A stretch of DNA of 64,000 bases from Halichondria panicea (Eukaryota; Porifera; Demospongiae; Suberitida; Halichondriidae): NCBI RefSeq assembly GCF_963675165.1, contig NC_087380.1:1008303-1072302 (forward strand), read 5' to 3'. Below, piece after piece: positions 8,546-19,200 of this stretch. Both the position numbers and the translations under genes were made by a program. The notes beneath the pieces were generated by a model. It saw only the letters and a list, made by a program, of their open reading frames with translations. It searched no databases and was not told the DNA's origin. Each line of letters opens with the position of its first letter. The stretch's first letter is position 1.

Positions 8546-10736
8546 CACTACATTTTGTAGAGAGTGATATTCAACATAGTCAACTTCAGTAAGACCAAGA
8601 GCCTCTACAGAGAGGGAATGTCCCCCCTCGTTAAGTCCACCTCTCGTCCCCACTGGCAACGCATCCCCTCTAAAGCCGTGTTCTACTATCGCTGCCCCGA
8701 CCATCAGAAGAACTATGTACTCTCCTTCGCATTCGCCTTTGATAAGGAAGAAGACATGTATCAGGTGAGCTAGGGCTGTGTTTTTTTGTTAACAGTATGT
8801 TCCATTCTCAAAGAAAAAGCGTGGGGGTGATTTTTCCTAAATTGCCTGTTTTGGTAGCTATCTCTGAGTGCTCATAACTTGAGTTAGGATTGTGCATTTT
8901 CACAATTAAAATATGCATTTATCTAATGATGTGCTTAGATCAGTGGTGTTTGTATTCTTCTCCTCATTTTAGCTAGCTAATAGTATAGTGTGTTGCTCTA
9001 CTCATTGTAGTTATGCCCATTATACCAGTTGTGAGATGCAACAACCCCATCAAGTGTCGTATCACTATAGCGCTAGTGTCAACTGCTCCCTTCCCTCCCT
9101 CCATTGCAGTTCTCCTACAGCTTCCCCTACTCATTCACAAGATTACAAAAGCTATTGGACAAACTCGAGATGAAAGGTCTGGATTACTTCCAAAGGGAAA
9201 CCATCTGTAAAACTGTGGTATGTTGAAGTCTACTAGCCTGTTGGATAATAGTTGCTAATTACATGATAATTATAACAGTCCACACAGCCTCACAACTTAC
9301 ACTCCCCACACACACACACACACTCCTCACAGCAACAGCGGCCGCTAGACCTCCTCACAATCACCCACCCACGCAACCTGGACCCGTCATCACGGGCCAG
9401 GATGGTGTTTATTACAGCGAGGGTCCACCCAGGGGAAAGCCCCGCTTCCTACGTGTGTCAGGGACTCATGGAACACCTGATGAGCGACACACTCGAGGGA
9501 GAGCTACTCAGAGAAAATATCATCTTCAAAATTGGTAATTTTTGTAAATTTTCAATTCTTTGTTACACCGATTTTGTTGGTTTTATTGATGCAGTACCAA
9601 TGTTGAATCCTGATGGAGTGTACTTGGGCAATTATCGAAGTTCTCTGATGGGCTTTGATCTCAATCGGCACTGGGCAGACCCCTCCCCCTGGGCCCAGCC
9701 CACAATCACCGCCACCAAGAAGCTCGTCATGGAGTACGACCAAGACCCTGTGAGTATGCGGAAGAAATATATTATACTGAAGTGTATAATTATGTGAATA
9801 GAAAAATTATTGTGTCATTCATCTTTGTGCAGAATATCGATCTGGACTTCTACATTGACATCCACTCTCACTCCATACACACGAATGGTGGGTTGTTTGA
9901 AAACGTATCTCCAACAGCTTTAGCCTCGGTCCCAGGCCAATTTTTCTTTAAAACGAAAGTTGGGCTGGGAACGAGGCTAGAACTGTATGCTATCTACTAG
10001 ATGTGTATTGTTATACCCACCATTCCTGCTGCCCCCCCCCCCCTCAGGATTCATGTATGGCAATGTGTATGATGAGGAGGAGAGGTTTGAGAGACAAGCT
10101 GTGTTCCCCAAGCTACTGGCCAAGCATGCCACTGACTTCTCATGGGTAAGAAGAGTGGCAGGCAATTGCTTTGTAGGGTACTTTCATTGTTTCTGCAGAA
10201 TAAGACATCGTTCAACAGAGATGCTATCAAGGCAGGGACTGGAAGAAGGTTGGTATTCCACTAATGTACCCACTAACCACTCACTCCCCCTCTCTCTGGG
10301 TACACAGGTACCTGGGGGACTGCCTCTCCCCACAGACACACTGCTACACACTAATGTACCCACTAACCACTCACTCCCCCTCTCTCTGGGTACACAGGTA
10401 CCTGGGGGACTGCCTCTCCCCACAGACACACTGCTACACACTAATGTACCCACCCACCACTCACTCCCCCTCTCTCTGGGTACACAGGTACCTAGGGGAC
10501 TGCCTCTCCCCACAGACACACTGCTACACACTAATGTACCCACACTAACCACTCACTCCCCCTCTCTCTGGGTACACAGGTACCTGGGGGACTGCCTCTC
10601 CCCACAGACACACTGCTACACACTGGAGGTCTCTTTCTTTGGCTACCTGGCCTCCCACAGTAGCACTGACGTCACCACTCCCTACACTGAGGAGGCCTGT
10701 ATCCATTCCCACTTTACCTGTACTAGCCATGCATAA
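8022..10736 (+). CDS. AGBL4: Cytosolic carboxypeptidase 6 (AGBL4/CCP6), M14D zinc peptidase
   Basis: Eleven exons: 8022-8196, 8256-8331, 8400-8448, 8561-8764, 9110-9217, 9333-9534, 9595-9749, 9833-9887, 10048-10145, 10199-10248, 10580-10736; 442 aa. It follows human CCP6 from GNLGRVD through FDLNRHW to PYTEEA. Zinc ligands are visible: HPGE (His236, Glu239) and the DIHSHS segment (His334). The catalytic Glu is in CYTLEVS (Glu407). The N-terminal CCP domain contains [13 protein letters not shown]. The family removes polyglutamate side chains from tubulin and other proteins. The C-terminus is short compared with human, ending 14 residues after PYTEEA. The last-exon acceptor region is present four times (10261-10622); only the last copy gives the full product. 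It is divergent from PUF60 across 139 bp. Confidence 0.95.
9921..9979. repeat. Small foldback (family B) in AGBL4 intron 8
   Basis: Inverted arms TAGCCTCGGTCCCAGGCC and GGGCTGGGAACGAGGCTA around a short AT-rich centre. A better-preserved relative is at 21876-21929. Confidence 0.6.
10261..10622 (+). repeat. Four tandem 90-bp copies of the last intron end plus the head of AGBL4 exon 11
   Basis: Units start at 10261, 10351, 10441 and 10531. Each holds the pyrimidine tract, the acceptor GGGTACACAG and 44 bases of exon sequence encoding [14 protein letters not shown]. The first three units stay in one open frame, with the intron part read as [14 protein letters not shown]-type residues. The fourth carries a 2-bp insertion that brings a TAA into that frame at about 10547. 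Only the acceptor at 10579/10580 yields the conserved CYTLEVS catalytic segment. Confidence 0.9.
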
Positions 10737-11382
10737 AATTAATTATACCTGCGTATACAGCACAGCCATAACCGTAGCTACTCTCTATGTATAATTATTA
10801 CACTAGTTATGTATGTATGTGTTAACATAACTACGTGTAGTCCTTTGCATGCCCTGCACGTTCTTACGCTGTATGTCATGTGATTTCGTACTTAGCTCTC
10901 TGTATATCTGTATATTACACTAGTTACTTACGTATGCAATCTGATTAAGTATGTCATGTGATTTCGTACTTAGCTCTCTCTGTATATCTGTATATTACAC
11001 TACGTATGCAATCTGATTAAGTATGTCATGTGATTTCATACTTAAGCTCTACATATCTGTTTCCGATATAATGATCCCCTTGACTGATGCGCTCACCAGA
11101 TCTGAGACTGGGTCAGAACTTAGCAAAGACCTTCCTGGATTATTACAACCTCACACACACAACACCCACTGCCTCAAAGGAACAGTTAGACTCTCAGCAA
11201 TCATAGACTCTGGCTTAATTCATAATTAGTTATATACATTATATATAGCTATTAAATTTGAACTATTATCATTTTTTATTCTTCACATTACATTATATTG
11301 TATTGTAGCAATTTCATTGAAGTCGTACATCAAAGTTTTCGTGTAGAAATGATTACAGACATGGGTACAATAAATTTATACA
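10737..11382. other. Convergent intergenic region AGBL4/SGSH with a degenerate tandem repeat
   Basis: No gene is recognised. ATAAAA directly follows the AGBL4 stop. A roughly 77-bp unit containing GTATGTCATGTGATTTC is repeated about 2.5 times at 10871-11062. TTTATT at 11275-11280 is AATAAA on the minus strand, 103 nt beyond the SGSH stop, and is a plausible SGSH polyadenylation signal. Confidence 0.6.
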
Positions 11383-13746
11383 TTACAGTTCATTGTGTAG
11401 CGGTAAGCATTCTCCACTTGAGGGGAAATTCCCCTTGCTCTCAAGGACCCCCCAGGGAGCACACACCCAGGGGTCATTAGTAGCTCTCTGCCAGTCATTC
11501 AACTTCTTCTTTAGTGCCTCGAGCACCTCTCTATATTTCTCCTCCCCGGCTAGATTGATCAATTCCGTAAGATCTGCGTTAACATCATACAGTTCCCATT
11601 CAGCGCGATAGTAATACTCTTGCAGTGTTTTGAACCACTTAGTTGGCAAATTATTCGCAGTGCGATTCAGAAGATCTTGAAATGTCGGGGATACGTAGAA
11701 ATCTTGGTCAATCATAAAAGGCATTTTGTAGTTTAAGTTGTGTATCAGCTTGTACTGCTGTGTGCGTACAACTCTCATTGGATAGTACATAGTGACCTCG
11801 TGGAGATTATGACTAGCGTAGACGCTTTCCCAGCCGTGGTCCGGTTCCGATTCTAGGAGGGGGAGTAGAGACTTGCCTTGCAGTGTGACTGGATTCGGGC
11901 CGAAAAGCGTGTAGTTTGGGAATGGGATTGAAAACCAGTCGAGGACAGTTGGCACAATGTCCGTGAGGCTGACCATAGCTTCACTGCTTTGGCCCGAGCG
12001 TTTCGTTGAGAATGGACTTGAGACAAGCATAGGTTCTCCCATTCCAGAATCATAAAGATTAGTTCGTCCGTTTGGAAATGGAATTCCGTTGTCCGATGTA
12101 TAAATAACCAATGTGTTTTTATCGAATCCAAAATCTTTGAGTCCCTTCAGAAATAGTCCGACACCTTGATCCAATCTACTGATGGTTTTGTACTGAGCAG
12201 CCAGGTCACTTCGAGCAGCTGGTGTGTCTTGTACAAAGTACGGCACCAGCACATCGTCTGGGCTGTACTCCACTGGGCTCCAGTCTGGAATCAAACCTTG
12301 GCCAGATTTACCATCCCCAAATTTCTCACAAAATTGTCCAAATTCCGGATTAGTGGATCCACATCTGTGGGGATCATGAAAACCAATGTAGAGGAAGAAA
12401 TTAGAATTTGATAGTTTGGCTTGAGCGAGAAAATTGAAAGCTAGTATTTTCATGAGTGTGATGTTTCGTCCGACTTGGTTTATGGGAAAGTGTTCTTCTG
12501 TGTATGAGTATTGAAATGGGTAGACATAGTCTGGCGCAACGTGCTTCTTGCCAATGATGCCGGTCATAAAGGGCTTGCCAGAGCTGGGGTCTGCAGAAAA
12601 CATAGGTAGTAGTATAATAGATGAGAACTGCTAGTAACAAAACTATTCCTCAAAAAAACATTTACAAAAGCACAACAAGTGGTACTATAGCTGGTCCCTA
12701 GTTCAATCAATGGTTTCAGGACCCTTTCAACTGCCATACATGTACATCAATGGTTTCAGGGCCCTTTTAATTGCCATACATGTACATCAATGGTTTCAGG
12801 GCCCTTTTAATTGCCATACATGTACATCAATGGTTTCAGGGCCCTTTTAATTGCCATACATGTACATCAATGGTTTCAGGGCCCTTTTAATTGCCATACA
12901 TGTACATCAATGGTTTCAGGACCCTTTTAATTGCCATACATGTACCTTGAATTCCGTGGGGTCTAATTTCAACACTTTAAGATTTTCTGAAAAACACCTT
13001 AAAATGGTGTTATCAAATCAGTTATTTGCCAATTTGATCTCATACCATGGATTATATATAGCCCATGATCCAAGGCCGAAAATCAACAAATTGTGGCCCC
13101 GACAAAATTTTTTAAGGTTTTGGATTTAAACACATAATTTGAAAAGTATCTTTCTAGAATTTGTCGGCATTGGAATCAACGGTAGTAAAGTTATGGCTAT
13201 TCAACTATAACCCCCCCCCCCCCCCATGAGCACGATGTCATTACAATCACACTCGCCCAGTGTGTTGTTGAGGATGAGAGGTAGACTCTGCACTTTGTCG
13301 AATGAGTGAAAGTGATGGTAGGAGTGCTGCAGTCCGTACATCCCGTTCTCGTGTTGGGGAAGCCCTGTTAAAATGGCCGACCGACTTGGAGAGCAGCTAC
13401 TGACAGACGTGTATGCATTATGGAAGATTAGACTCCTCCCAGCTAGCTCGTCAAGATGAGGCGTCTTGCACTTGTCGTTTCCGTAAAATGAACTCTCAAA
13501 TCCACCATCATCTGCGACTATAACTAGTACATTCCGACCTTGATCAGGTTGCAAACCCAGGGCAACGGAGAGGATACCTGTATTAATAGATGGGACGATA
13601 AAAGCGATTCATGAGTTTACCTGACCAGTAGATCTATACCAGTCAGCCTCTTACTAACTAAATTGTATTTAAGGGTTATTATAATTATTACACATAGTGG
13701 CACACAGTCTCTAGCTAGAGAGATACTCACAGAGCAGTAAGAGCAT
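11383..13746 (-). CDS. SGSH: N-sulfoglucosamine sulfohydrolase (heparan N-sulfatase, sulfamidase)
   Basis: Three exons: 13731-13746, about 13251-13577, 11383-12590 (about 516 aa). Exon 1 is only 16 bp; with exon 2 it encodes a leader MLLLLCILSVALG. The formylglycine site is CSPSR with Cys67, metal-binding Asp-Asp at 28-29 (VADDGG), and a second metal loop SDNGIPFP. The sequence follows human SGSH throughout (for example [30 protein letters not shown]) and ends in the same PLHNEL. The enzyme removes sulfate from terminal glucosamine in lysosomal heparan sulfate breakdown. The exon 2 donor is uncertain: 13251 (GTGATT) or 13245 (GTAATG), both in phase. Intron 2 holds a 40-bp minisatellite and a family A repeat. 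The upstream region carries the motif shared with the AGBL4 promoter. Confidence 0.95.
12701..12940. repeat. Six tandem copies of a 40-bp minisatellite, SGSH intron 2
   Basis: The unit contains ATCAATGGTTTCAGG and TTGCCATACATG. The first copy is the most diverged and the middle four are nearly identical. It abuts the family A repeat at 12950, whose left end shares the GCCATA phrase, so the minisatellite may have grown from the end of that element. Confidence 0.85.
12950..13207. repeat. Dispersed foldback repeat (family A), SGSH intron 2
   Basis: Carries the characteristic left part (TGAATTCCGTGG), the central TACCATGG...CCCATGATCCAAGG segment and the right end ACGGTAGTAAAGTTATGGC. Same family as 6130-6450. 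Confidence 0.65.
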
Positions 13747-13795
13747 TGTTAATGTTGTAGCCAAAGAGGGGGTGGGGCTGATTTGCTTGGAAACA

Positions 13796-13820
13796 CTTTG
13801 TTCTAACGACGACCTTTCCC
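13796..13820 (-). promoter_or_regulatory. Shared promoter-proximal motif, copy 2 (50 bp upstream of the SGSH start)
   Basis: On the minus strand it reads GGGAAAGGTCGTCGTTAGA followed by ACAAAG. Eighteen bases are identical to 7942-7959, oriented towards SGSH and ending about 50 bp before its ATG. The sequence around the two copies is otherwise different, so this is not simply a larger repeat. Confidence 0.55.
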
Positions 13821-13897
13821 AAAAATGTTTGAGCCAAACAATCAAGACCAAAATAATTAAGTGACATGATGGAGGAATACATGCACACATTGTTTGT

Positions 13898-15990
13898 TTA
13901 TCTCTTAGCAGCTAATGACTGGAGCAGTTTTTCCCTGAGTCTCTGTTCCACCATATCTCCCACTGCCTTGGTATTGTAGCCACTAGCTGAACCATCACTC
14001 CTCACGACTTCTTGAAGCATAGTATTCATTACAGTGCCTTCTTCTTGGTACTGCATCTCCTGCTCTGGTCCACTATTGTCTCCCTCAGTAGCACTGTCTT
14101 TATCGCAATGTGTTGCTTTCTTGAGAGCAGACTCTAAAGCTCGTTGTCTCAGTTCCATCTCCAATGCTTGATTCACGTCCTCCGTTAAATCCTCGGCTTC
14201 ACTGTCAGAACTAGCACCATCTTCTGTTGCATGCTTGGTTGGCAATTGTTCTGAGGTATTATTCAATGGAGAAATTACTGGTGCTTCTGATGTAACAGTT
14301 GTCACAGTATTACTGTCCATAGGATCTTCGATCTCTTCAGATTTATTGTTACATGGAGTGTCTTTATTAGCGCCTTGTTCATCATCACTGACATCGCTCA
14401 CGGCAATTTCTATGTCCATCTTTAGAGCCTCGGTAGTATCCTCGGTAGTATCACCGGTCTCCACTTCACCAGTCCCCACTGTCTGACTGGCAGAAGAGGA
14501 TTGCCCTAGTAGCTGCATTATTGTCTGATTGAGGTCAACCTCGGGAGGGGAGTCAGTAGTCTGGATAACGGAGATGATATCTTGCTCGCTCATGGACTGG
14601 AGCTTGGTCAGACAGAGCGCCTTCACACGCTTCATCTTGAGACCCTACACAAACAAACACAAGGTGTGGATAAGTATTGCAATCAAGTAGCTTAGAATTA
14701 TCACTCAATCTAAAGCTTCAGATCAACACAAGGAGATCCTGTAACAACTGTAGCAAATTTTGTGTTTACTCCTAAGTGATATGAATCAAATTGCTAATTT
14801 CGACCAAATACGGCCAAATACCATGGTATGTAGTTGAACATCTTTCAGCAGCTTTAACTTTAGTACCGTTAATCCAATGTCAAAAATTTTGTGATTTTCT
14901 GAAAGCTTAGAAAGAGACCTTTCAAATGATGTGTTGCAATCCAAAAATTTTTTGGGGCCCTAATTTATCATTTTTCGGCCTTGGACCATGGGCTATTATT
15001 CATGGTATCGCCATATCGGCAAATACTTTTATATCTCAAATACGATTTTTGATGACACCATTTGAACTCTTTTTTTCTAAGCTTTCAGAAAATCCTAAAA
15101 AATTTGACATTGGATCTACGGAATTTAAGTTATGGCAGCCGAAAGAATCCCCCCAAACCATTGAATATTATGCCCATGCATGCAATAGTTCAAGTGAAAA
15201 ATGCCAAATTACGGCCCCTGGATTAAAAAATATCATTTGAAAGGACTTTCAGGGACCTTGTTTAATCACAATCACCGAATGGTTCTCAGAAATGCTCGCC
15301 AATACGCAATCTACTCCACCTTAAGCACGTCTGGATTTAAACACATCAGGACTCTTTCTAAGCTTTCAGAAAATCATACATTGGATCAACGATACTAAAG
15401 TTATGGCTGTTAACTACACCTCCCCCCGTTTAATCAATCACTGAATGGTTTCGATACTTTTCAGACCGCTCGCTTATTTATTAAACACATTGTCCAACAA
15501 TACACAATCTTACTTCACCTTAAGCACGTCCGGAAGCATTCCCGACACATCCCCCGGTCCAAGTATAGTGAACACCTGGTCCAACAGCTGCCTACGATCA
15601 GACACATAGTGCTCCAGGCCCTGAGGCACTCTCACTGCCCCAGACGCCACCAGTTCAGCTAGCTCAGTTACAGTGCGTACTTTCAACCCAGACGAAGGGG
15701 CTTTCTTGGACGACTTGGAATGTCTGTATTGGAAGGACCGAACTTATAAATTAGGAGATTAGCTATAAAACACGTGCTCAGTATACAACCTGCTTCTTTG
15801 CAGCAAAATTCTAAAACAATACATCTAGATCAGATTCAATTTATGTAGGCACTTCTCACTTGGATTTTTGTTTTCTAGAGGAGTTTGTTGAATCTTTCCT
15901 TTTCTTCCTCAAGTCTTGTCTGTCCTTGTCAGAGCTCCTGCGTTTCCTTGGAGGCCGAGGAGGGCTCGCTACTCTGGATCTGGTAGCCAT
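13898..15990 (-). CDS. CAAP1: CAAP1-like protein (caspase activity and apoptosis inhibitor 1 family)
   Basis: Three exons: 15860-15990, 15519-15723, 13898-14644 (360 aa). The N-terminus is basic (RPPRKRRSSDKDRQD). The conserved core at about residues 95-140 reads ILGPGDVSGMLPDVLK followed by VKALCLTKLQSMSEQDI, matching the human CAAP1 phrase around KMLPDVLK and its following helix. A long acidic, Ser/Thr-rich linker follows. Near the C-terminus NQALEMELRQRALESALKK matches the human LEMRARAIKALMK helix, and about 80 further residues end in LLQSLAAKR. Human CAAP1 is reported to restrain caspase-10-dependent apoptosis; whether that holds here is unknown. It is head-to-head with ERMP1 across 223 bp. 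Confidence 0.85.
14830..15150. repeat. Dispersed foldback repeat (family A), CAAP1 intron 2, long copy
   Basis: The copy most similar to 6130-6450, over about 320 bp, including GATTTTCTGAAAGCTTAGAA, the central GGACCATGGGCTA and the inverted right end TAAGCTTTCAGAAAATC. A second, partial copy follows at 15180-15415. Confidence 0.75.
15180..15415. repeat. Dispersed repeat (family A), second partial copy in CAAP1 intron 2
   Basis: Contains ATCATTTGAAAGGAC, TCTAAGCTTTCAGAAAATCA and GATACTAAAGTTATGGC, but lacks the conserved centre and is rearranged compared with the neighbouring copy. Confidence 0.55.
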
Positions 15991-16213
15991 GTACACGTAC
16001 GTCAGATCGATGAATGTGAAAAGGGTCGCTTACTTTATTTACAATTAATGATTATCAGATTAAATGTTTGAATATTTGACGATCTTTATCGTATTAATTT
16101 TAGGAAATGGTTAGCATAATCATAGATAGTAGAGGAAGTTTATGATTTAATTATGATTAAAATTATGCTGTGGTAATATAATTATTGCGTGCAGATCATT
16201 TGTACATTAAAAG
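15991..16213. promoter_or_regulatory. 223-bp divergent promoter shared by CAAP1 and ERMP1
   Basis: The start codons at 15990 (-) and 16214 (+) face away from each other. The spacer is AT-rich with no open frame. No TATA box or copy of the 7942 motif was found in it. Confidence 0.65.
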
Positions 16214-19200
16214 ATGAAGTCAAGTATCAGGCAGAGGAGCGGCGTTTCTGCAGCCAGTAATGGCAAACACAGGAGGAAGGTCTCCTGGAACCCCGACATA
16301 CCTATAAACCAGCAGGCTGCATCTGTGACCAGCTTGGAAGACCCTCTACTCTCTGGACCACTTGTATTCCTCTATGTGCTGCTGCTCTCACTGCTGTGTG
16401 CTGGATCACTGTATTTGTACACATATCTTCCCAACCCAATTGCTAAGGGACAGCCAAACGATTTTCTAGCTGCAAATTCTCGTGCTCACATGGAAGACAT
16501 TGTTCGACTAGGTATACGCCACGTAGGCAGCGAAGCCAATGAAGTGCACACGAAAGCTCTTCTCCTCAAGAAAATCGACGAGCTCAAAACAACGGCAAGC
16601 GATAAAGTAAAAATTGAAGTCTCTGTGCAAGAAGTCTCCGGAAGTTTCTACATTGACTTCCTCGGTGGGATGACACACATCTATCAGAACATCTCAAACA
16701 TTGCCGTTCGTTTATCGAGGAAGTCATCAAAAGAACCGGAACATTCGTTTCTCATCAACTCGCATTATGATTCTGCTCTGGGAACTGTGGGTGCCAGTGA
16801 TGATGCTGTCAGTTGTGGTACAATGCTTGAAGTCATACGCTGTCTGTCCACCGAACCACATCCTCTGTCTGGTGACAACTCTCTTATATTTCTATTTAAT
16901 GGAGCAGAAGAAGTAATTTTAGTGGCCTCTCATGGATTTATCACGCAACATCCCTGGGCTAAACAGATTCGTGCATTTCTGAACCTTGATGCTGCCGGAG
17001 CTGGGGGGAAAGAGATAGTGTTTCAGACTGGTCCAAATCACCCCTGGCTAGCAAGACTGTATGCTAGGGTGGTCCCACATCCTCATGCATCTGTTGTAGC
17101 ACAGGAAGTGTTTCAGTCTGGTGTCATACCGTCTGATACTGATTTCAGGATATTTCGTGACTATGGACATGTGCCTGGTATTGATACAGCTTACTTCATC
17201 AATGGATACGTCTACCACACAGAGTGAGGGGGATTACTGTACTAGCTGTACTGTACTGTACCAGAGGAGGTACGACATCCGCGTGTCAAAGGAAATGTTT
17301 TAGACACACATTCCTTAGGTCAAAGTTCAATATAATAAGGAATGTGTGTGTTAAGACACGCGGATGTTGTACCTCCTCTGGTACTGTACTAGCTGTATTT
17401 TATTGTATTGTATCCCAGTGGGAATTAGCATGTGTTTTTGACTTCTCTCCATGCAGTTATATAACATTATACTCTTAATTTGTCTACATATAATTGTTGT
17501 TCCCACCTCCTCCACACACTCCACACTCCACACACTCCACACTCCACACACACACACTCCACACACTCCACACACTCCACACACACACACTCCACACACA
17601 CACTATACACACCCAGGTATGATGTTCCCTCGGCCATACCGGACGGCTCCATACAGAGGGCAGGTGAGAATGTGATAGCAATCCTCAGAGAAGTAGCCAC
17701 CTCCGAACAACTGGCCAATCCCAGCGAGGAGGACACTAACGGGAAGGTGAGAGAAATAGTACACTCATAGATTCTAAACCAACCAAACAAACCAAACATC
17801 TGCATTGAGTACTTCTACAACTTTATAAGCAGAAATGCTCCTCTAATTGACCTCAAATGTGTAGACTGGTGTCTAGTGTACTATAGTGTGATCTCACTGT
17901 ATACACTGTTAGCTAGTAGTTGGCTTGTGATAATTTTTATTTTGCATTTCAAGTTTTATTGTATTTTTTCTCAGGTTGTTTTCTTTGATATTATGGGACT
18001 CATGACTGTCGTGTATCCGTACCGCATGGGACGGGTCCTCAATATCACCATGGTAATAATCATACTTCTGTCCGTGTGGCTAGGAACTGGATCAAATGGA
18101 GACAAAGGTATTAAAAAATGATTGTATAGTAAGTGATAACTTTTAATTATCAGTTACAATGTATTAATTTCGAAACTTCCAGTTTTTTTAAATTAATTGC
18201 GATTATCTTGACTTCAGTTAAACCTTCGCTTTGGTTTGTTGTCAAGACTATGATCGTCATGGTGATCTCCTGGCTGGCCGCTATTGTCATGGCGATAATG
18301 ATTGCCCTGTTTCTAAGCAAGCTAGGGCGTGGTATGTCGTGGTTTGCCTACCCGCTAGTCACATTGCCCCTGTATGGAGTGTCTGCTGTCCTGGCTATAG
18401 GAGAGACTAACGTGCAGTGGATGAAGTGGGTAAGTACTAGCTAGCTGGGTATACCAACACAGTGTTGATTGCATGTACTGTACTCAGGTGTGATGTTTTT
18501 GTTTCCAGTAATATTTCTGTTTTCTGTATAATTATGGACTACTGATATTGTAGAGAGAGATAATTGTATTTACATTCACTTGTATTGTCACCCCTATGTG
18601 TATTACATTCACTATAATATTGCAACTCACACACACACACACACGCCCACACACACACACACACACACACACACAACACAGAACCGCGGTATGCCTCGTG
18701 TTGCCATGGAGAAGGCATCATTCCTAGCGGCACAACTCCTCACCTCATTCCTCCTCCTCTCAATGACAGCCCTCGGACTTTGCTCTGCCCTCCTGCCGCT
18801 TATACTGCTAATCATCCCCTTTATATTCAGAACCTTTCTTCTCGAGACTCTCATAGTCTCAGAGCTCACAAAAGGTCGCGACCTTTCCTTGTACGGACTT
18901 GCGTACACTCTGTGTTGTTTGCTCAGTACTGGTCTGCCTTTAATGCTGACAGTGCAACTTGACATGGCAGTAATGTCGATGTTTATACCTCTCACGGGGC
19001 GAATGGGATCAGAGGTACCTCCGGACCTCGTGATAGGTGTGGCCACTGCAGTACTGGCCTGTCTGCACTCTCCACACACTGTGAGGGAATAATCATATAT
19101 ACATAACCTTTCTCTGTGAAGTAGTATACTGCATAATACTATACTTAAATAGTGGTTCCTGTCATAATATGCAGCCAAGCATAATTATACTGACAAGTAC

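Noticed and set aside
10264-10548. Open frame of 94 residues with repeated [14 protein letters not shown]
   Set aside because: It is the tandem acceptor duplication of AGBL4 and has no start or family of its own. Kept as a repeat feature and a finding.
17351-17681. Cys-Val and Ser-Thr-His rich frames in ERMP1 intron 1
   Set aside because: They are translations of the CA-rich tract preceding exon 2.
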